This document shows positions 11,181 to 23,309 of a stretch of 64,000 bases of DNA, piece by piece; the stretch's first letter is position 1; each line of letters begins with the position of its first letter. The position numbers were made by a program, and so were the translations under genes. The notes beneath the pieces were generated by a model. The model saw nothing but the letters and a program-made list of their open reading frames with translations. It ran no database searches and had not been told where the DNA came from. Source of the DNA: Dipteronia dyeriana (lineage: Eukaryota; Streptophyta; Magnoliopsida; Sapindales; Sapindaceae); the NCBI GenBank assembly GCA_032871835.1, contig CM065298.1, positions 11,165,096 to 11,229,095 of the forward strand, in the 5' to 3' direction.

Positions 11181-14005
11181 TTCTAGATCTTATGTCAATG
11201 TCAATGGTAATTACATATTAAGAGGGAAATAATAGTCAATGGTGTAATCAAGGCAAATCAATTCCTTAAGGAAGGTAATCACGATAATAATTCTGCAATC
11301 AATTTTGATTAAAGTTTTCTTAGAGTGCGACTTCTTATGGAAGGTAATCATGATAATAATTCTACAATCAATTTTGATCGACGTCTTCCTTGTTTTATGG
11401 CTATAATGTTGATTTCTCTCGTATTTCAAAAATAATAATCTGTAATGTTAAGTGAAAGTGCATTAATGGAGTCAAATATTTTGAAGATATTGTGTAAGAT
11501 GTAGTCGGTTTGAGTTGTAAAAAAGAACAAATTATTACCAATTGTAGTATAGTAGACGTAGTGCGTTAGCCAAATAAGTGATAAGTACCGTTGATGTGGT
11601 TACCCATTTAATTAGGATTTCGTTTTCTTTCCAAAATAATTCTTTTCTAATTCGGACTAGGGTTAGGGTTATTAGTCCCAATAATTACACCTCGGTCTGT
11701 TGCTACTCTTATCAATCAATAATATTTCTTTTCGTGTAATTAGTTTTGTCTAAACCAGTTGCTTCAATCATGGATAGATTCTCAACATTACCCGATTTTA
11801 TTATACATCACATTATGTCTTACCTCTCTGCAAAAAAGGTAGCTCGAACTAGTAGCTTATCAAAGAGATGGAAGGGTTTATCAGAATCGTTCCCCGTCTT
11901 CGATTTTCGTAAATCTTATATTCACTTCATGGGAAGGGATCTGGCTTTCAGGAATCTGGATCCAACATTAGGATTCCATCATGAGGAAATTGAAAGATTT
12001 CTTGAACTTGTACCTAAATTCATCAACTTCGTTGATGCTTCCTTGTCTCGCTTTTCTGACCTTAACCTCCGTATGCAGAAACTCAGGCTTATGATATGTG
12101 TTGTTGTTGATGTTCAAATAATGTCACCCGTTCTTGAAAATTGGATAAGATCGGCCATCGAGTGTGGAGTGGAAGAGTTAGAGTTAGATTTCCTTGCCAC
12201 AAAAGATACAAGAGTGATATACACTTTGCCTCAGATTTTGTTTTCAGCTAAATCGAAGAATACCATAAAACTATGTGGTTGTATATTGGAACAGCCCTCC
12301 AATAGTATTACAAGGTTGCTTTCTCTCAAAAGATTAACTTTGAATGAAGTTTGCATGCAAGAAGAGACGATTCAAAATCTCATCGGTCAATGTCCATTGC
12401 TTGAAAAAATTTCTATAAAAGATTGTTGGGGATTCAAACGTTTTTATGTTGCTAATGCTTACAAACTCAAAACTATCAAGATTCGTACATCGCTGGAATA
12501 TGAGCTTAAAACCGTAAGAATTGTTGCTCCAACTCTTCAAGAGTTTAAACTCAGTTATGAATTACGAGAGCCAATAATAACAATCGACATGTCTGGGTGT
12601 CCAAATATGAAGGAGTTACGGTTATCTTTTGTCACCTTTACGGATCAAGAGTTTCATCGCCTTATTTCCAATTTTCCCTTGCTTGAGGTGTTGGATTTGG
12701 ATACTTGTGAGCTTGAACGGGTTACGATATCAAGTAATATACTCAAGTGCTTGAGAATAAAATTTTGTTATCAATTGAAGGCCATTGATATTGATACTCC
12801 GAATTTGGTTTCCTTTATTTACAGGCATAATCAAATTCCTGAATTTTCAATAAAGGCTCCATGCCCATGGTACGTTAAGTTTGAGAATACTAAGACCGAG
12901 GATAGTTCTGGCTTGAAGATTAGATTTGATCTTGATACAAGATGGTTCCTTAAGATGAAGGAATTTCTTGAAGAGTCCAAACAAATTGAATTTCTCACAT
13001 TACAAATCTGGTCGGCTAAGGTAAGTCTATTCTATTAATTCCTTATGATTATATATTTGTTTTCGCTTATTTTTGTTACTATTGTTCTAATATAAATTTA
13101 TTTTGATTTTTTTATGATTAATCAAGAACTCATTTAGCTTCAAGAAATTCATACAAAGTTCAGTTTCGCTCCCTTGTAAAGTTGGAACGTTGTATCTGCT
13201 AATTGATGGATCGCAATCAAATTTTGAAGCGATGTTGGATGGTGTTTTTGCTGTTTGTAATCCAAGGATTCTCACAATAAAAAAGATAGAAAATGACGAC
13301 AACTTCATTGAGGTATGTTATTCTTAGTCAATATATTAACATTGATATTTTAATATTTTAGTCTTATTTGTAATTCGTTTTTCTGAATTGCAGTGGCTAT
13401 ATGAAAAACTGAAAAATAAAGATAGCAATTGCTGCAAGTCTTATCATGTAAAGTGTTGGCGACATTATTTAGAAGATTTTCAGATTGAAAGATTTTTCCC
13501 CCATCGGCATAGTAAATATCAAGAGTCATTTCACAATATATACAATTTGAGGGATGTATGGCCTAAACTTCAACTTCAATTCGGATATCTTCAAATCCGT
13601 TTAGATTGGTGTTTTCCTTTTAGCAATTGAGAAGGCCTAAGGTAGGTTGCAAGAGACTTTTCTTACATGAATTGTAAATCGAATATCTTACTTTTAAGAA
13701 TTCATGAATACTTTTTCTACTGTTTTTCAGAAATTATATCATTCAAGCAATGAAGATTATATACTCATGTGCTAAATTTTCATGTCTAATATTTTTGCAT
13801 AAGACAAATTGGCCAATCAGTTGTAATGTTAAGTGAAAGTGCATTAAAGGAGCCGATAATTATCTTGAAGATTTTCTGTAAAGAGGTTATTTCTGTTCGT
13901 AGAAAAAAAAAAAAAAATCACCGGTTGTATTGTGTACTGTGCAGTAGTAGTTCGTTAACAAGCCTATAATATGGCTATCTAATTGTGCAAAACAAAAAAC
14001 AAAAA
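11181..14005 (+). repeat. F-box segmental duplication, copy B
   Basis: Direct-repeat partner of 1460-4262, carrying the intact F-box gene. In both copies the upstream flank (about 11440-11540 here) resembles the 3' flank (about 13820-13900), sharing gtaatgttaagtgaaagtgc and cattaa.ggag.c. That suggests the pair derives from an older head-to-tail F-box array. Confidence 0.85.
11770..13630 (+). CDS. F-box/LRR-like protein, intact copy B, 551 aa
   Basis: Exons 11770-13020, 13145-13312 and 13394-13630 join in phase 0. The first intron has donor AAG|gtaagtc and acceptor cttcaag|aaattc; the nearer AG at 13136-13137 would put a stop in frame. The second intron is gag|gtatgt to ttgcag|tgg. The start is the ATG at 11770, which matches copy A. 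Residues ~5-45 form an F-box (LPDFIIHHIMSYL, then ARTSSLSKRWKGL), the SKP1-binding part of SCF ubiquitin ligases. Residues ~100-400 are degenerate leucine-rich repeats of the RNI type (RLLSLKRLTL, LLEKISIKDC, FPLLEVLDLDTCEL), the usual substrate-binding region. The C-terminal ~130 residues (FIEWLYEKL, CWRHYLEDFQIERF) resemble the tail of F-box/LRR proteins. Substrate is unknown. Confidence 0.85.
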
Positions 14006-14084
14006 AACAAAAAAGTTTCACGGCAGCAAACTCAGGGGTCGTTCGAATACCTTTCTCAAGAGTTTTTTTTTGCTTTTACAATTT

Positions 14085-14290
14085 TAAAAAGGAAAAAGCT
14101 CGAGACCGGTCAATATCTAGTTATACTGACCCATTAATAGAGTGTTGTCATGTGGTAATTTTTTTTTTTTTTTTACTATTTTCTCTTTACTTTAGACTAT
14201 ATGACAATCAATTATTGATTCGTCAGTATAGCTTGATGCTGACGATCAGTACCCAAGTAATATTCTTTAAACAATATCAAAAAGCTGTCC
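14085..14290. mobile_element. Possible MITE, about 200 bp
   Basis: Left arm gaccggtcaatatctagtta + tactgaccc and right arm gtcagtatagcttgatgctg + acgatcagtaccc form an imperfect ~40-bp inverted repeat around a T-rich centre. Target duplication not clear. Confidence 0.35.
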
Positions 14291-14664
14291 ATCATCCATT
14301 CCTAAAAAACCAAGCTTGAAAATATAGGGATCAATGAGGACTGCTTCACGTCAGAAATGATAAAAATATTAAAAATTAATTAAAAATATTTAAAGACATT
14401 TAATATGAAATAATCAAAATAATCTGATTTTTAAAAAAATTAAACAAAATAATGTGATTTTGAAAAATCTATATATATGATTGGTTGTATATGAGAATAT
14501 TACGATAGATTTCTACGAATATGGGATAATTATGTTTGGTTGTATTTATAAATTTTATATTTTATATATTATATATATTCTTTAATTTATATATTTCATT
14601 TAATTTACATTAATTATATTTTAAAATTTTAAAGTGAGTTCCACGATAGGAATCATATGGAATG
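14291..14664. other. AT-rich spacer, nothing recognised
   Basis: Long runs of aatatatt-type sequence without coding resemblance. Confidence 0.4.
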
Positions 14665-15169
14665 TAATGGTGTCAAAATGGACTGGCACAACCAATTAGG
14701 TACGGCCTGGCCAGGTCCGTTTTCGAAAACGGGTCGGACATGGTCCGTCACGCACTACTGTGCATGCCGGACTAGGCCCTGCCCGTTTCCGAAAACTGAG
14801 GCCCGGCAAGACACGCTAGCCGGCCTCAGGCGGGCCGTGTTAGGGCGGTCCGCGTGCCTGGTCCGGCAGGCCTGGCCTGGCTGGACTGGTCCGACGGGCC
14901 GGTCCATGGGATGTGATTTAAAATAATAATAATTAAAAAAAAAATTGATGTCACGGATCGGCTGGCCGGTCCAGAGGTCTGGCAGGCAGGCTAGGCGTGC
15001 CTGACGAGCCTGCCCGTCGGACCTTGTACCCCTAGCCCATCATGTGACCTGCCACGGACCCAGCCTCGGCCTGATCCGCTTCCTTCAAGGGTCGTGCCAA
15101 GCACGGCCCGTGAGATTAATGGACCGGCCAGACCGACCTGTCTTGAACCGATCCATTATTACACCACTA
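14665..15169. mobile_element. Non-autonomous hAT element, 505 bp, GC-rich
   Basis: Ends taatggtgtcaaaatggact and (right end, complement) tagtggtgtaataatgga form the inverted repeat. The interior is packed with 'ggcctgg', 'ccggcc' and 'gtccgg' words in a local GC island inside AT-rich DNA. The 8-mers outside the ends are atggaatg (14657-14664) and atggaaaa (15170-15177), 6 of 8 identical. The ends are of the same family as the 16059-19641 hAT, so this is probably an internally deleted derivative. The open frame across it is a by-product of the GC-rich repeats. Confidence 0.7.
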
Positions 15170-15177
15170 ATGGAAAA

Positions 15178-15772
15178 TAACGTGAAACCCACCTAACGTT
15201 ACTCCACCTATTAGAGTGGGATTCACATTACCCCTTAATATGTTAATATGATTCAAATGGTAATTACTTTCTTAAAAATCTTAAAACGTAAACCTAATAA
15301 TAAATATGAAAATATTACTATATTCTTATTCTCATACAAATATTAGCTTATACTTAATTGTCACTTAATTGATGTTTCTATATTCTTGTTTTTTATATAA
15401 ATAAAAGAAATCCCTTACCCAAAACTCAATGTTTATCTTTTGGGGATTGCCATTGACCTTTTCCATTTGCCTTTCCCATTCATCACTTGACACATATATG
15501 CTCTTTAATTTAATAAAAAAAACACTCACTTTTTACTGTAAAGCTTGTTTACGCTTTTACCCCTTATTAAACAAAACGACTTTCCTGATGGCTGTTTCTA
15601 TCTTTTGTTTTTTGTCACTTCTCCCAATATCTAATTATCTACCAATCAACAACTCCGACCTATTTACATTTTTTGCTTTTTCTCCCAACCAAATTAATAT
15701 ATATAAGAAGTCACTCTCCCTTTCTTTTTTTTTTTTCAAGTCTCCTCTCTATGTTTCTTTCAATTTAGAAAA
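15178..15772. other. Unassigned intergenic DNA
   Basis: T- and C-rich stretches. A 119-codon frame at 15429-15788 is rich in F, L and S, typical of pyrimidine-rich DNA, and has no domain resemblance. Confidence 0.4.
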
Positions 15773-16058
15773 TCTCACCTTGACATGATCACGGTTTCGA
15801 TCCGATCCGATTTTAGTTTCGATTCCAAACTACCAGTTTCAATTTCAGAGGGATCTGGAACCGGAACCGGAACCGAACGGAACCGAAACCGTCTTTCCGA
15901 CGGTTCTAGTTTCGGTTCCGATTCAATTCCGACGGTTCGTTTTTTTTAACCAAATATCATATCAACAATCAACCTAAATCTCCCAATCTTTCCAACCCAG
16001 ATTTTCCCATATCTTCCCAAATCTTAAAATCTCCCATTATATACGTTCAACCCCAAAT

Positions 16059-19000
16059 TAGTGCTGTAAAAATGGACCGGTCCGGGAGATAACGGGTCGT
16101 GCTTGGCACGGCCCATGAAGGAAGCGAGCCAGGCCGCGTGCCGGGGCGTTGGTAGGAGGCCTGGCAGGCCGGCCAGCCACGGCGCTCCAAGTCAGCGTGT
16201 CAGGCCTGTTGGATAGCATTTCGGACTGGTCGGCCTGTCCGTTCGGCCAAGCAGATTTTTTTATTTTATTTTATTTTTTTTTTCAAAAACCCTCAAACGG
16301 CTGGAATTTGAATTCCAACTGTTGGAGCAATTTTTTTTTATAAAACCCCCCCTGAAATCTTTTAAATTACATTTTGACTCACAAATCAAAATTTTCTATA
16401 AATACTTCCATCCATTTCATTTTCCATTCACTCTCTCTATCATTCTTTCAATCTCTCATTCTCTCAAATCTCAATCTCTAATATATTCTCCAATTCTCTA
16501 AACTTTTACATTCAATTTGGTTATTACTCTCTCTACAAAATTCTCTACATTTTTCACCAACACACCAAATTTAAAAGGTACAATTTTGCTATTATTTTTG
16601 CTCAAACATATTCTCATAGTAAATTTATATGTTTATGTTTAGATTTTAGTTACTTAATGAAAACATTTTTATTTAGTTAGTTAGTTTATCAATTTTTGGG
16701 CTTTAATGTTAATATTATTTGTTTAGTATATTAAGATTTTTAAGTTTAGTAGTAATTTTAATATTTGTTATTAGTAAATTTAGAAAGTTAATTTGTATTA
16801 CTGAATTTAATTTTTATAATAATTAAATGATGAATGTTAAGTGTAGTAATTTTTATTACTGAATTTAATTTGTACTAGTGAATTTAAAATTTTTTGTTAG
16901 TAGATTATGTTAGTAAATTTAAGAATAATGGTTCAATTCAACAATTTTATGTTAGTATATTATGTTAGTAAATTTATCAATTTTATTTGTAGTAGTACAT
17001 TTAATATGTTTTGTTAGTAGATTATGATTTTTTTGTTTATTTAATTTGTTTTTGAAGTAAATTAATTATTGTAAGTGTCGTATTATTTATAGTAATTATT
17101 GTTAGTAAATTAAGATTACTGTTAGTAAATATTGATTTTTAATTTGACTATTAACTACTATAGTGCTCATATTTTTACTTCAGATAATGGATCTTAACCA
17201 GCAGCCTTATTTTCCGGACGGTTTGAATATGCTCAACGATGAATTTGATATTTCAGAGTCGACCCATACTCAAGCGGGACCTTCTGGTTCCAGCGTTACA
17301 CCAACATCACGTCCTAGAAAATTAACATCAGATGTGTGGCAATGTTTCAACATAGTCCAAATGACACTCTCAAACGGGACGTCTGGCCCAAGAGCTAAAT
17401 GTAAGTTTTGTCATAAGGATTATGCTACAAGTACGGGGGGAACCGGACATTTGAGACGGCATATGCACAAATGTATTGGTGAGAGACCATTTTATAAAGA
17501 ATTAATCACATCCGCATATAACCCCCAATTTGAACCTGTTTCTAGAACCACCACTATAAATGATTTGATACGATTGTTTGAAACCCAAAGGGATGACTTA
17601 GTTGCTGAAATACAGCATTTAAGTGTCTTTGTTGCATTAACTTCTGATATTTTGAATGCATGTTCCAAACATGACTATTTATGTATCACATAACACTATT
17701 TAGATTCTGACTGGATGATAACAAAACGAATTTTTGGTTTTCGTCCTATGGATTTTGCATATACCGCAGAAAACATTTTTAATGTCATAATGGAAGTTTT
17801 AGAAACTTATGAAATCATGTATCGCATCCTTTCGATCACATTTGATAATGCATCTGCAAATACTAGCTCTATTGCATTGTTTGTTGCAAGAAATATCCCC
17901 CAAGATGGAGGTTATTTCTTCCATCAATGGTGTGCATGTCATATTATAAATTTAGTTGTACAGGCTGGTTTAAAGCAGGTAAGAGACCAAATAGATCGCA
18001 TCAGAGATGCCATTTCTTGGATTTGCAGTTCTAATCCTAGATTCAGTGAATTCAATAGACATTGTAAATTAAACGGTCTCAAACCCAGACGATTCCAAAC
18101 TGATATGCCGGTAAGGTGGAACTCTACTTATTTAATGTTGTAAAATTGTTTGGAATATGATACAACCATTACATATTTTTATAACATGAAATTGGCCGAA
18201 ATAGGTCAACATAGTCCAAAAATACTTACCACAGACTATTGGTATGTGGCAAAGATTTTTGTTCAATTTTTAAAGATTTTTTACAATGTCATTGTAACTC
18301 TTTCCGGGGTATATTATCCTACATCTTCCCATGCAATCCATCAGATAGTGGAAATGTCAGAACTGTTAAACAATTATAGAGAAGATGAACATCTAGGCGC
18401 TGCAGTTGTTGCCATGGAGACAAAGTTAAAAAAATATTGGGCTAACATTCCTCTACTTTATGCCTTAAGTGCTATAGTAGATCCTAGGGTAAAATTATCT
18501 GGTTTAGAAGTTTTGCTTGAGTTTATTGGTATTAATTTATCAATAGATTATTCAAACAAATTACTGACATTCAAACCAAGTTGTTCGAGATTTTTCATAA
18601 TTATGAGAGCATGTTTGGTAACATTGACACCCCCCAATTAACACAACCAGAGACAGAGCCGAAGCAAACAAGTTGGAGCCTTCTGAAACGCCGAAAAAAG
18701 GACAAATCAGCAAGTACTTCTTTAGGGCAAAGATCTAGCCCATCTTCTTGTACCGAACTTATTATGTACCTTGAAGCACAGATCGATGCTGTTGAAGACA
18801 ATGAAGAGTTTGATTTGTTGTTATGGTGGAAGACCTATACGTACAGGTATCCAGTTCTGTCACACTTAGCACGTGACGTATTGGTTAGTCCAGTGTTAAC
18901 GGTGTCTTCAGAACAAGCTTTCAGCACCAGTGAACGCATAATTGAACCAAGAATAAGCTGTTTGTTCCAGAGATGGTGGAGGTACTAACATGCCTTCGGG

Positions 19001-19641
19001 ATTGGGAGCATGCTAAAAAAAGGTTGCAAAATCTAACTGTAGATAAATAACTTATTCTAAATTTCGACAATCTATATATTGATGACTCTTCAGGTAGTGG
19101 TCAGAGCCAGAACTAGGTTATACTTTTACATATGTATTTATTATTTACTTGTAAGTTGTAAAGCGGTTGCATTCTTTTTTCTTACCAAGTTTTTATCCCA
19201 CTGGATTTTTCTTGGTAATGTTTTTAATGAGCCAATCATGTAAATATGTAATACTGAATTCCATATGTGAAAAATAAATAAATAATTAAAAAATTGTTCG
19301 TTCTCTTTATTTATTTCAAATCCTAATAATTATTCGTTCTCTTTATTCATTTCAAATCCTAAACCCTAAACCCTAAATCCAAACAAACGTAATTTGAAAA
19401 AAAAAATTGGACCAAAAGACTGGCCCGCCAAAAGGGGCCAGCGGGCCGGCCTGGCACGGCATGCAGGCACGGCCCGCCCGAGGCAGCTCGGCATGCCGTG
19501 CCATGCCAGCTGTTCCGAAAACAGGCTGGGCCTGGCCGGCCTGCGACACTATCGCACGGCAGGCCCAACCAGGCCTGTTTCCACAAATGGACTGCCCAGG
19601 GCGTGCCTAATGGGTCGGGCCAGTCCATTTTTACACCACTA
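16059..19641 (+). mobile_element. Full-length hAT transposon nested in the outer hAT, perfect 8-bp TSD
   Basis: The 3,583-bp element starts tagtgctgtaaaaatggacc and ends (complement) tagtggtgtaaaaatggact. It is flanked by identical 8-mers ccccaaat at 16051-16058 and 19642-19649, the signature of hAT insertion. Subterminal regions are GC-rich with ggccggcc-type words, the middle AT-rich with a transposase pseudogene. A TATA-like tataaata at about 16395 and a 5'UTR intron (about 16577-17183) precede the transposase. Confidence 0.9.
17187..19050 (+). pseudogene. hAT transposase (RICESLEEPER-like), disabled
   Basis: ATG at 17187 follows a splice acceptor ttacttcag. A BED zinc finger lies at ~17330-17475 (C..C in KCKFCHKDYA, then H....H in LRRHMHKC). 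The catalytic core has LTSDI, ITFDNASAN and the HQWCACHIINL helix; the C-terminal hAT dimerisation domain is at ~18800-18990 (DLLLWWKTYTYRYPVLSHLA, VSPVLTVSSEQAFST). TAA stops at 17691-17693 and 18141-18143 interrupt an otherwise continuous frame. Frameshifts near 18570 and 18958 are needed to read on to the natural end at 19050. About 40 residues seem missing between the finger and the core. The family role is cut-and-paste transposition; this copy cannot make a full protein. Confidence 0.85.
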
Positions 19642-19674
19642 CCCCAAATCTCTCCCAATTTTTCTCAAATCATC

Positions 19675-19677
<3 letters not shown>

Positions 19678-19727
<50 letters not shown>
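19678..19727. repeat. (TA)n microsatellite within the outer hAT
   Basis: About 24 uninterrupted TA dinucleotides. Confidence 0.95.
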
Positions 19728-19730
<3 letters not shown>

Positions 19731-20350
19731 ACTCTCACACACGCACAAATCACCCATCATTGATTCACTGGTCCACCGTCACCGTCTTTTTAATCCAGCC
19801 ATCATCTTCTTCTTTCTTCTTTCTTCTTCGTCTCATCTTCTTCGTCCGTGGATCGATCGATCTTCGATGGAATTGATGTGAATCTGTGAAAGAGATAGAG
19901 AGATCTATGGATCTGTGGATGGAATCGATGCATGTGGATGGAATCGGTAGATGGATCGAGGATGGATATGGGTAAACGAGAGATATCAGAGATCCGGAGA
20001 GAGAGAATGAAGAAAGAAACAAAATGAGAGAGAGAGGGATGTATGAGATTTGATAAAAGAGAAAGATTTGAAGAAATAAAGAAAAAAAATGGCTGGAACC
20101 GAAGGTTTCAAAACCGGAACCGGAACCGAACCGCAGGTTCTTGACATATTTTTTTCGGAGGAGAACCGTAACCGTAACCGTGGATCGAAACCGAACCTTA
20201 AACCCCACGGTTACGGTTATGGTTTCGAAACCGGTTTCGGTTTCGAAACCGGTTTCACGATTCTGGTTACCGTTACGGTTTATTTCATACGGTTACGGTT
20301 TGGTTCGGTTCGGTTCCGAACCGTGGTCATGTCTAAATTTATTCTCACCT

Positions 20351-20640
20351 ATAGGACCACATCCGGAAAAGTTTTCTTGGAAGTCCATAATAAAAAAATG
20401 AAAGTTCCACATGTATATATTACGGGAATATGATATTTTTTATAATGCTATGTAGTATACAATTTTTGTTCATAGTTTTTGCGGTGTAAATCCAACAAAT
20501 TTCCTAAAAGAAAGAAATAAAAAGTTATTTTTTTTATTCAAGTGTTGGCTGCATATTAACTAAAAAAAATGGAGGCCACTAATTATTCGTTTATATTAAA
20601 CTTATAAAGCGTTCTAAAGTTAAAGGCACAATTTTTTTTC
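20351..20640. other. Short unassigned spacer
   Basis: No gene or repeat recognised. Confidence 0.3.
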
Positions 20641-20664
20641 TCTTTTGAACGATTACCATTTTTC

Positions 20665-22490
20665 CCATGACATTTGCCTACCCGATGATTGACAAAAAAC
20701 CTACCTGATGTTTTATAAATGTTGTACAAAGTACAAACTTCCTTTATCGTTAATCGAGATTTGTTAACTTCTAATGGATGATGGTGAAATGTGTAAAAAT
20801 TCTAAGGGTATATTGCAATAACACACCCTCGCATTTGCTAAAAAAACTGTTAGATCGAACTTTTATCTTAATTTTAAAATGATACTCTTGACTGCTTTAA
20901 CTATAGTTAGACTTAACGGTGAAGGGACCAACATGGTCTTTGTACCAACAAATCAAGCAAAACGTTATTTAATTACAATAATAATAAAAACCTATTTTTT
21001 AAATCAAAATATACAAATAAATGAATAATTGAATAAATAAATAAATAAATAAATTTTGAACAACGGAGGAATCTCCTCCATTATTGGAGATCTGAATTTT
21101 TTCTTATTCATTAGATTTTTTTTTCATTAATTTGGAAATTCAAACAAAAAAGAAAAAAAAAACTCTTGTCTTTTTCTTCAATCTTCATTATTTTTATTCC
21201 TCAATAAACACATCAACAATCAAGATCTAACATAATCAACACAAAAGAAAATTTCCATTTTTTCTTCTTCATCATCAATTTTTTTTCTTCAGTTTGGAAA
21301 TTCAAACAATCATTTCTTCATCATCATTCAAAATTAACTAATCACAAAGAAAAAAAAAATCAGTCGTCAAAGCATCATTGTTCAATCGTAAAGAAGTCAT
21401 TATTTTTTTTCGTCAATCAAAATTACATCTTAAATAAAATAAAAATCAATCAAAATCTCATCTTCAATCGCATATGGTTCACCAAAAAATGTGACCCATC
21501 TACGACGGAGCACGAATCCATCAGACTCCATCTGACTCCATTAAAGATAGAGTCAAGCTCCATTGGACTCCATTTGCGATGGAGATGGAGACCATCAAAT
21601 CTCCATTGATGTAGCCGACACAAATCCACACCAAATCTTAACAAAGTCTAACTTATTGTTCACAATTTCCGCCAACTAAAAACCTAAACACAACACTATT
21701 AAAAACAAAACGACCATCCAAATTCTACTGGTTTAATGGGGAGGGTTCACCATGCCTTGTTAATGTCTGCTAAAAAAATAAACCTAGCTCTTCAGGCATG
21801 TAAAAGGGAGAAGTGGGGCGGCGGCTAGCTTTAGGACATAGGAATTTGTTAATGGTGATTGCAATAGACGGGGTTTATGTGTTAGATTTTTTTTTACTTT
21901 GTTTTTATTAAAAAAAATCAATTTCAAAATATAATTGTTGTTTATGACTTTAGTTAAAATGTTCTGGTTTACTTTTTGATTTTTTTTATTGTCTAATCAT
22001 TACTTTTTCAATGATTTTTATTATTGTTATTTATTTAAATAAATAATATTAAAATAATTGATATAATATTAAGGAAGGGTCAATTACTCAATTCACATAT
22101 TTCCACCTCAAAGTCAAGATTGATGTTAAGTCTAACCGTGGTTAATTGAGTCAAGAGTATTTTTACGTAATTATGAAAAATGTTCAATATACCAGTGTTA
22201 TGGGCAAATGTGAGGGTATTTTATTGCAATTTATCCAAAGTCTAAAACCCTCATTTTTTTTAAGAATATTTGTTGAATTGTTATTTATTTTTAAGAATTC
22301 AAAAAGTTAATAAATAAAAATTAAAAATATCTCCATTACATTTTTATTTATTTATTTAATATTTGGTCAAAAGGAGCATATTGCCCCTGATAATTTAGAT
22401 TTAAATGTATAAATTAATGGATGGGGATATCCATGCAACATTTGTAAATGTCGGGTAGGTTTTTTGTTGTTTATAAATTAGTTAGTTGTT
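20665..22490. mobile_element. Nested inverted-repeat elements, Mutator-like
   Basis: Outer pair: gacaaaaaacctacctgatg followed by taaatgttgta at ~20690-20735 matches the complement of the region at ~22420-22465. Inner pair: gggtatattgcaataacaca to gttagacttaacgg at ~20805-20925 matches the complement of ~22120-22240, including tactcttgac and ggttagacttaac. Long, gently diverged terminal inverted repeats with no transposase suggest non-autonomous MULEs, one inside another. Target duplications were not resolved. Confidence 0.5.
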
Positions 22491-23077
22491 TGTGCAATTA
22501 GCTCTAAATGAAATTAGTTAGGTCTTTGACTGTGTTCTACTTTTCTCTCTTACACTTCTCTTCTCTCCTTATCGTGAAGGAGATCATTGTATGTGGTTCC
22601 ACTTGTGAATAACCAAACCTCATATAGCTTTGGTGTAATTTTCTCTTATTTTATTTTTTGAGGTTTTCTACTATGCAAATATTTGTTTTTTCCCTGCTTT
22701 TCTAATGGATTTCTAATGTCCTTCGTCTCTAAGATGTGGAGTGGGGATCCTCACTTTTCTTTTTCTTTTTCTTATCTCCTGTGTCCATCTGATATGGACG
22801 ATGGAGATCCATATATATATTAATTTCGATTTATTAAGGGAAAAAAAATGAAAGGATGAAAAATACTCTTTCAACAAGTTTGATCAAGTGTGATTGAAAC
22901 CATGTTTCGCTTGTGTGAAAAGCCAAACCCTCTACTTTCGATTGGATTTCCTCTTATTTTATTTTTCTCAAGTTTTCTACTTTTCTACTATACAACCAAA
23001 CAAATTAACTCAAAAGCTAACAAGTGATTTGTCTTTAATGTTAATTCAAGAGATGATATGGTGAGTGATATAATGAG

Positions 23078-23158
23078 ATGAGGTTGATTCAGTGGTATAT
23101 CCGTCATGCATATACTACGAGATTGTGAGTTTGAACCCTCCCGCTTCTTAGAAAAGCC
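23078..23158 (+). mobile_element. Possible tRNA-derived SINE fragment
   Basis: ggttgattcagtggta resembles a Pol III A box and gagtttgaaccctcc a B box about 45 bp downstream, as in plant SINE heads. There is no tRNA fold with proper arms and no clear poly-A tail, so it is only a fragment. Confidence 0.35.
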
Positions 23159-23309
23159 CCAAATTTCATTAGTATTTCAAAAATTATATATGGTGAATGA
23201 TATATCAACACATCGTTTATCACAAGACGACAAGTTATTATTATTAAATTTTTTACTAATTTTGTCAATTGTGTAACCTTATTTTATTTATATTTATTTT
23301 TCTTACAGT

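Larger units (their letters stand above)
15781..20335. mobile_element. Outer non-autonomous hAT element, host of a nested hAT
   Basis: Left end tgacatgatcacggtttcg and right end (complement) tagacatgaccacggttcgg form the inverted repeat. Both subterminal regions are dense in ccgaaccg, aaccgtaacc and cggttacggtt words on both strands. The same end type is found at 49395-52630. The 8-mer tctcacct abuts the left end (15773-15780) and recurs at 20343-20350, seven bases beyond the right end, so it is a plausible but imperfectly placed target duplication. Without the nested element it is about 970 bp and has no transposase. Confidence 0.7.

Noticed and set aside
11746..11769. Upstream extension of the F-box copy B frame
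   Set aside because: It would start at TTG; the ATG at 11770 matches the copy A start and begins just before the F-box.
14657..14926. Open frame of 89 codons in GC-rich DNA
   Set aside because: Lies within the subterminal repeats of a non-autonomous hAT; composition rich in W, G, P and R reflects ggcc words, not a protein.
15429..15788. 119-codon hydrophobic frame that might suggest a membrane protein
   Set aside because: Pyrimidine-rich DNA yields F, L and S residues; no conserved motif, no plausible gene structure.
19359..19881. Several overlapping frames on both strands, up to 160 codons
   Set aside because: They cross the GC-rich end of the nested hAT and a TA microsatellite; repeats alone explain their openness.
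20089..20433. Frames of 86-147 codons rich in G, F, Y, T and V
   Set aside because: Produced by ggttac and ggtttcg repeats in the outer hAT end.
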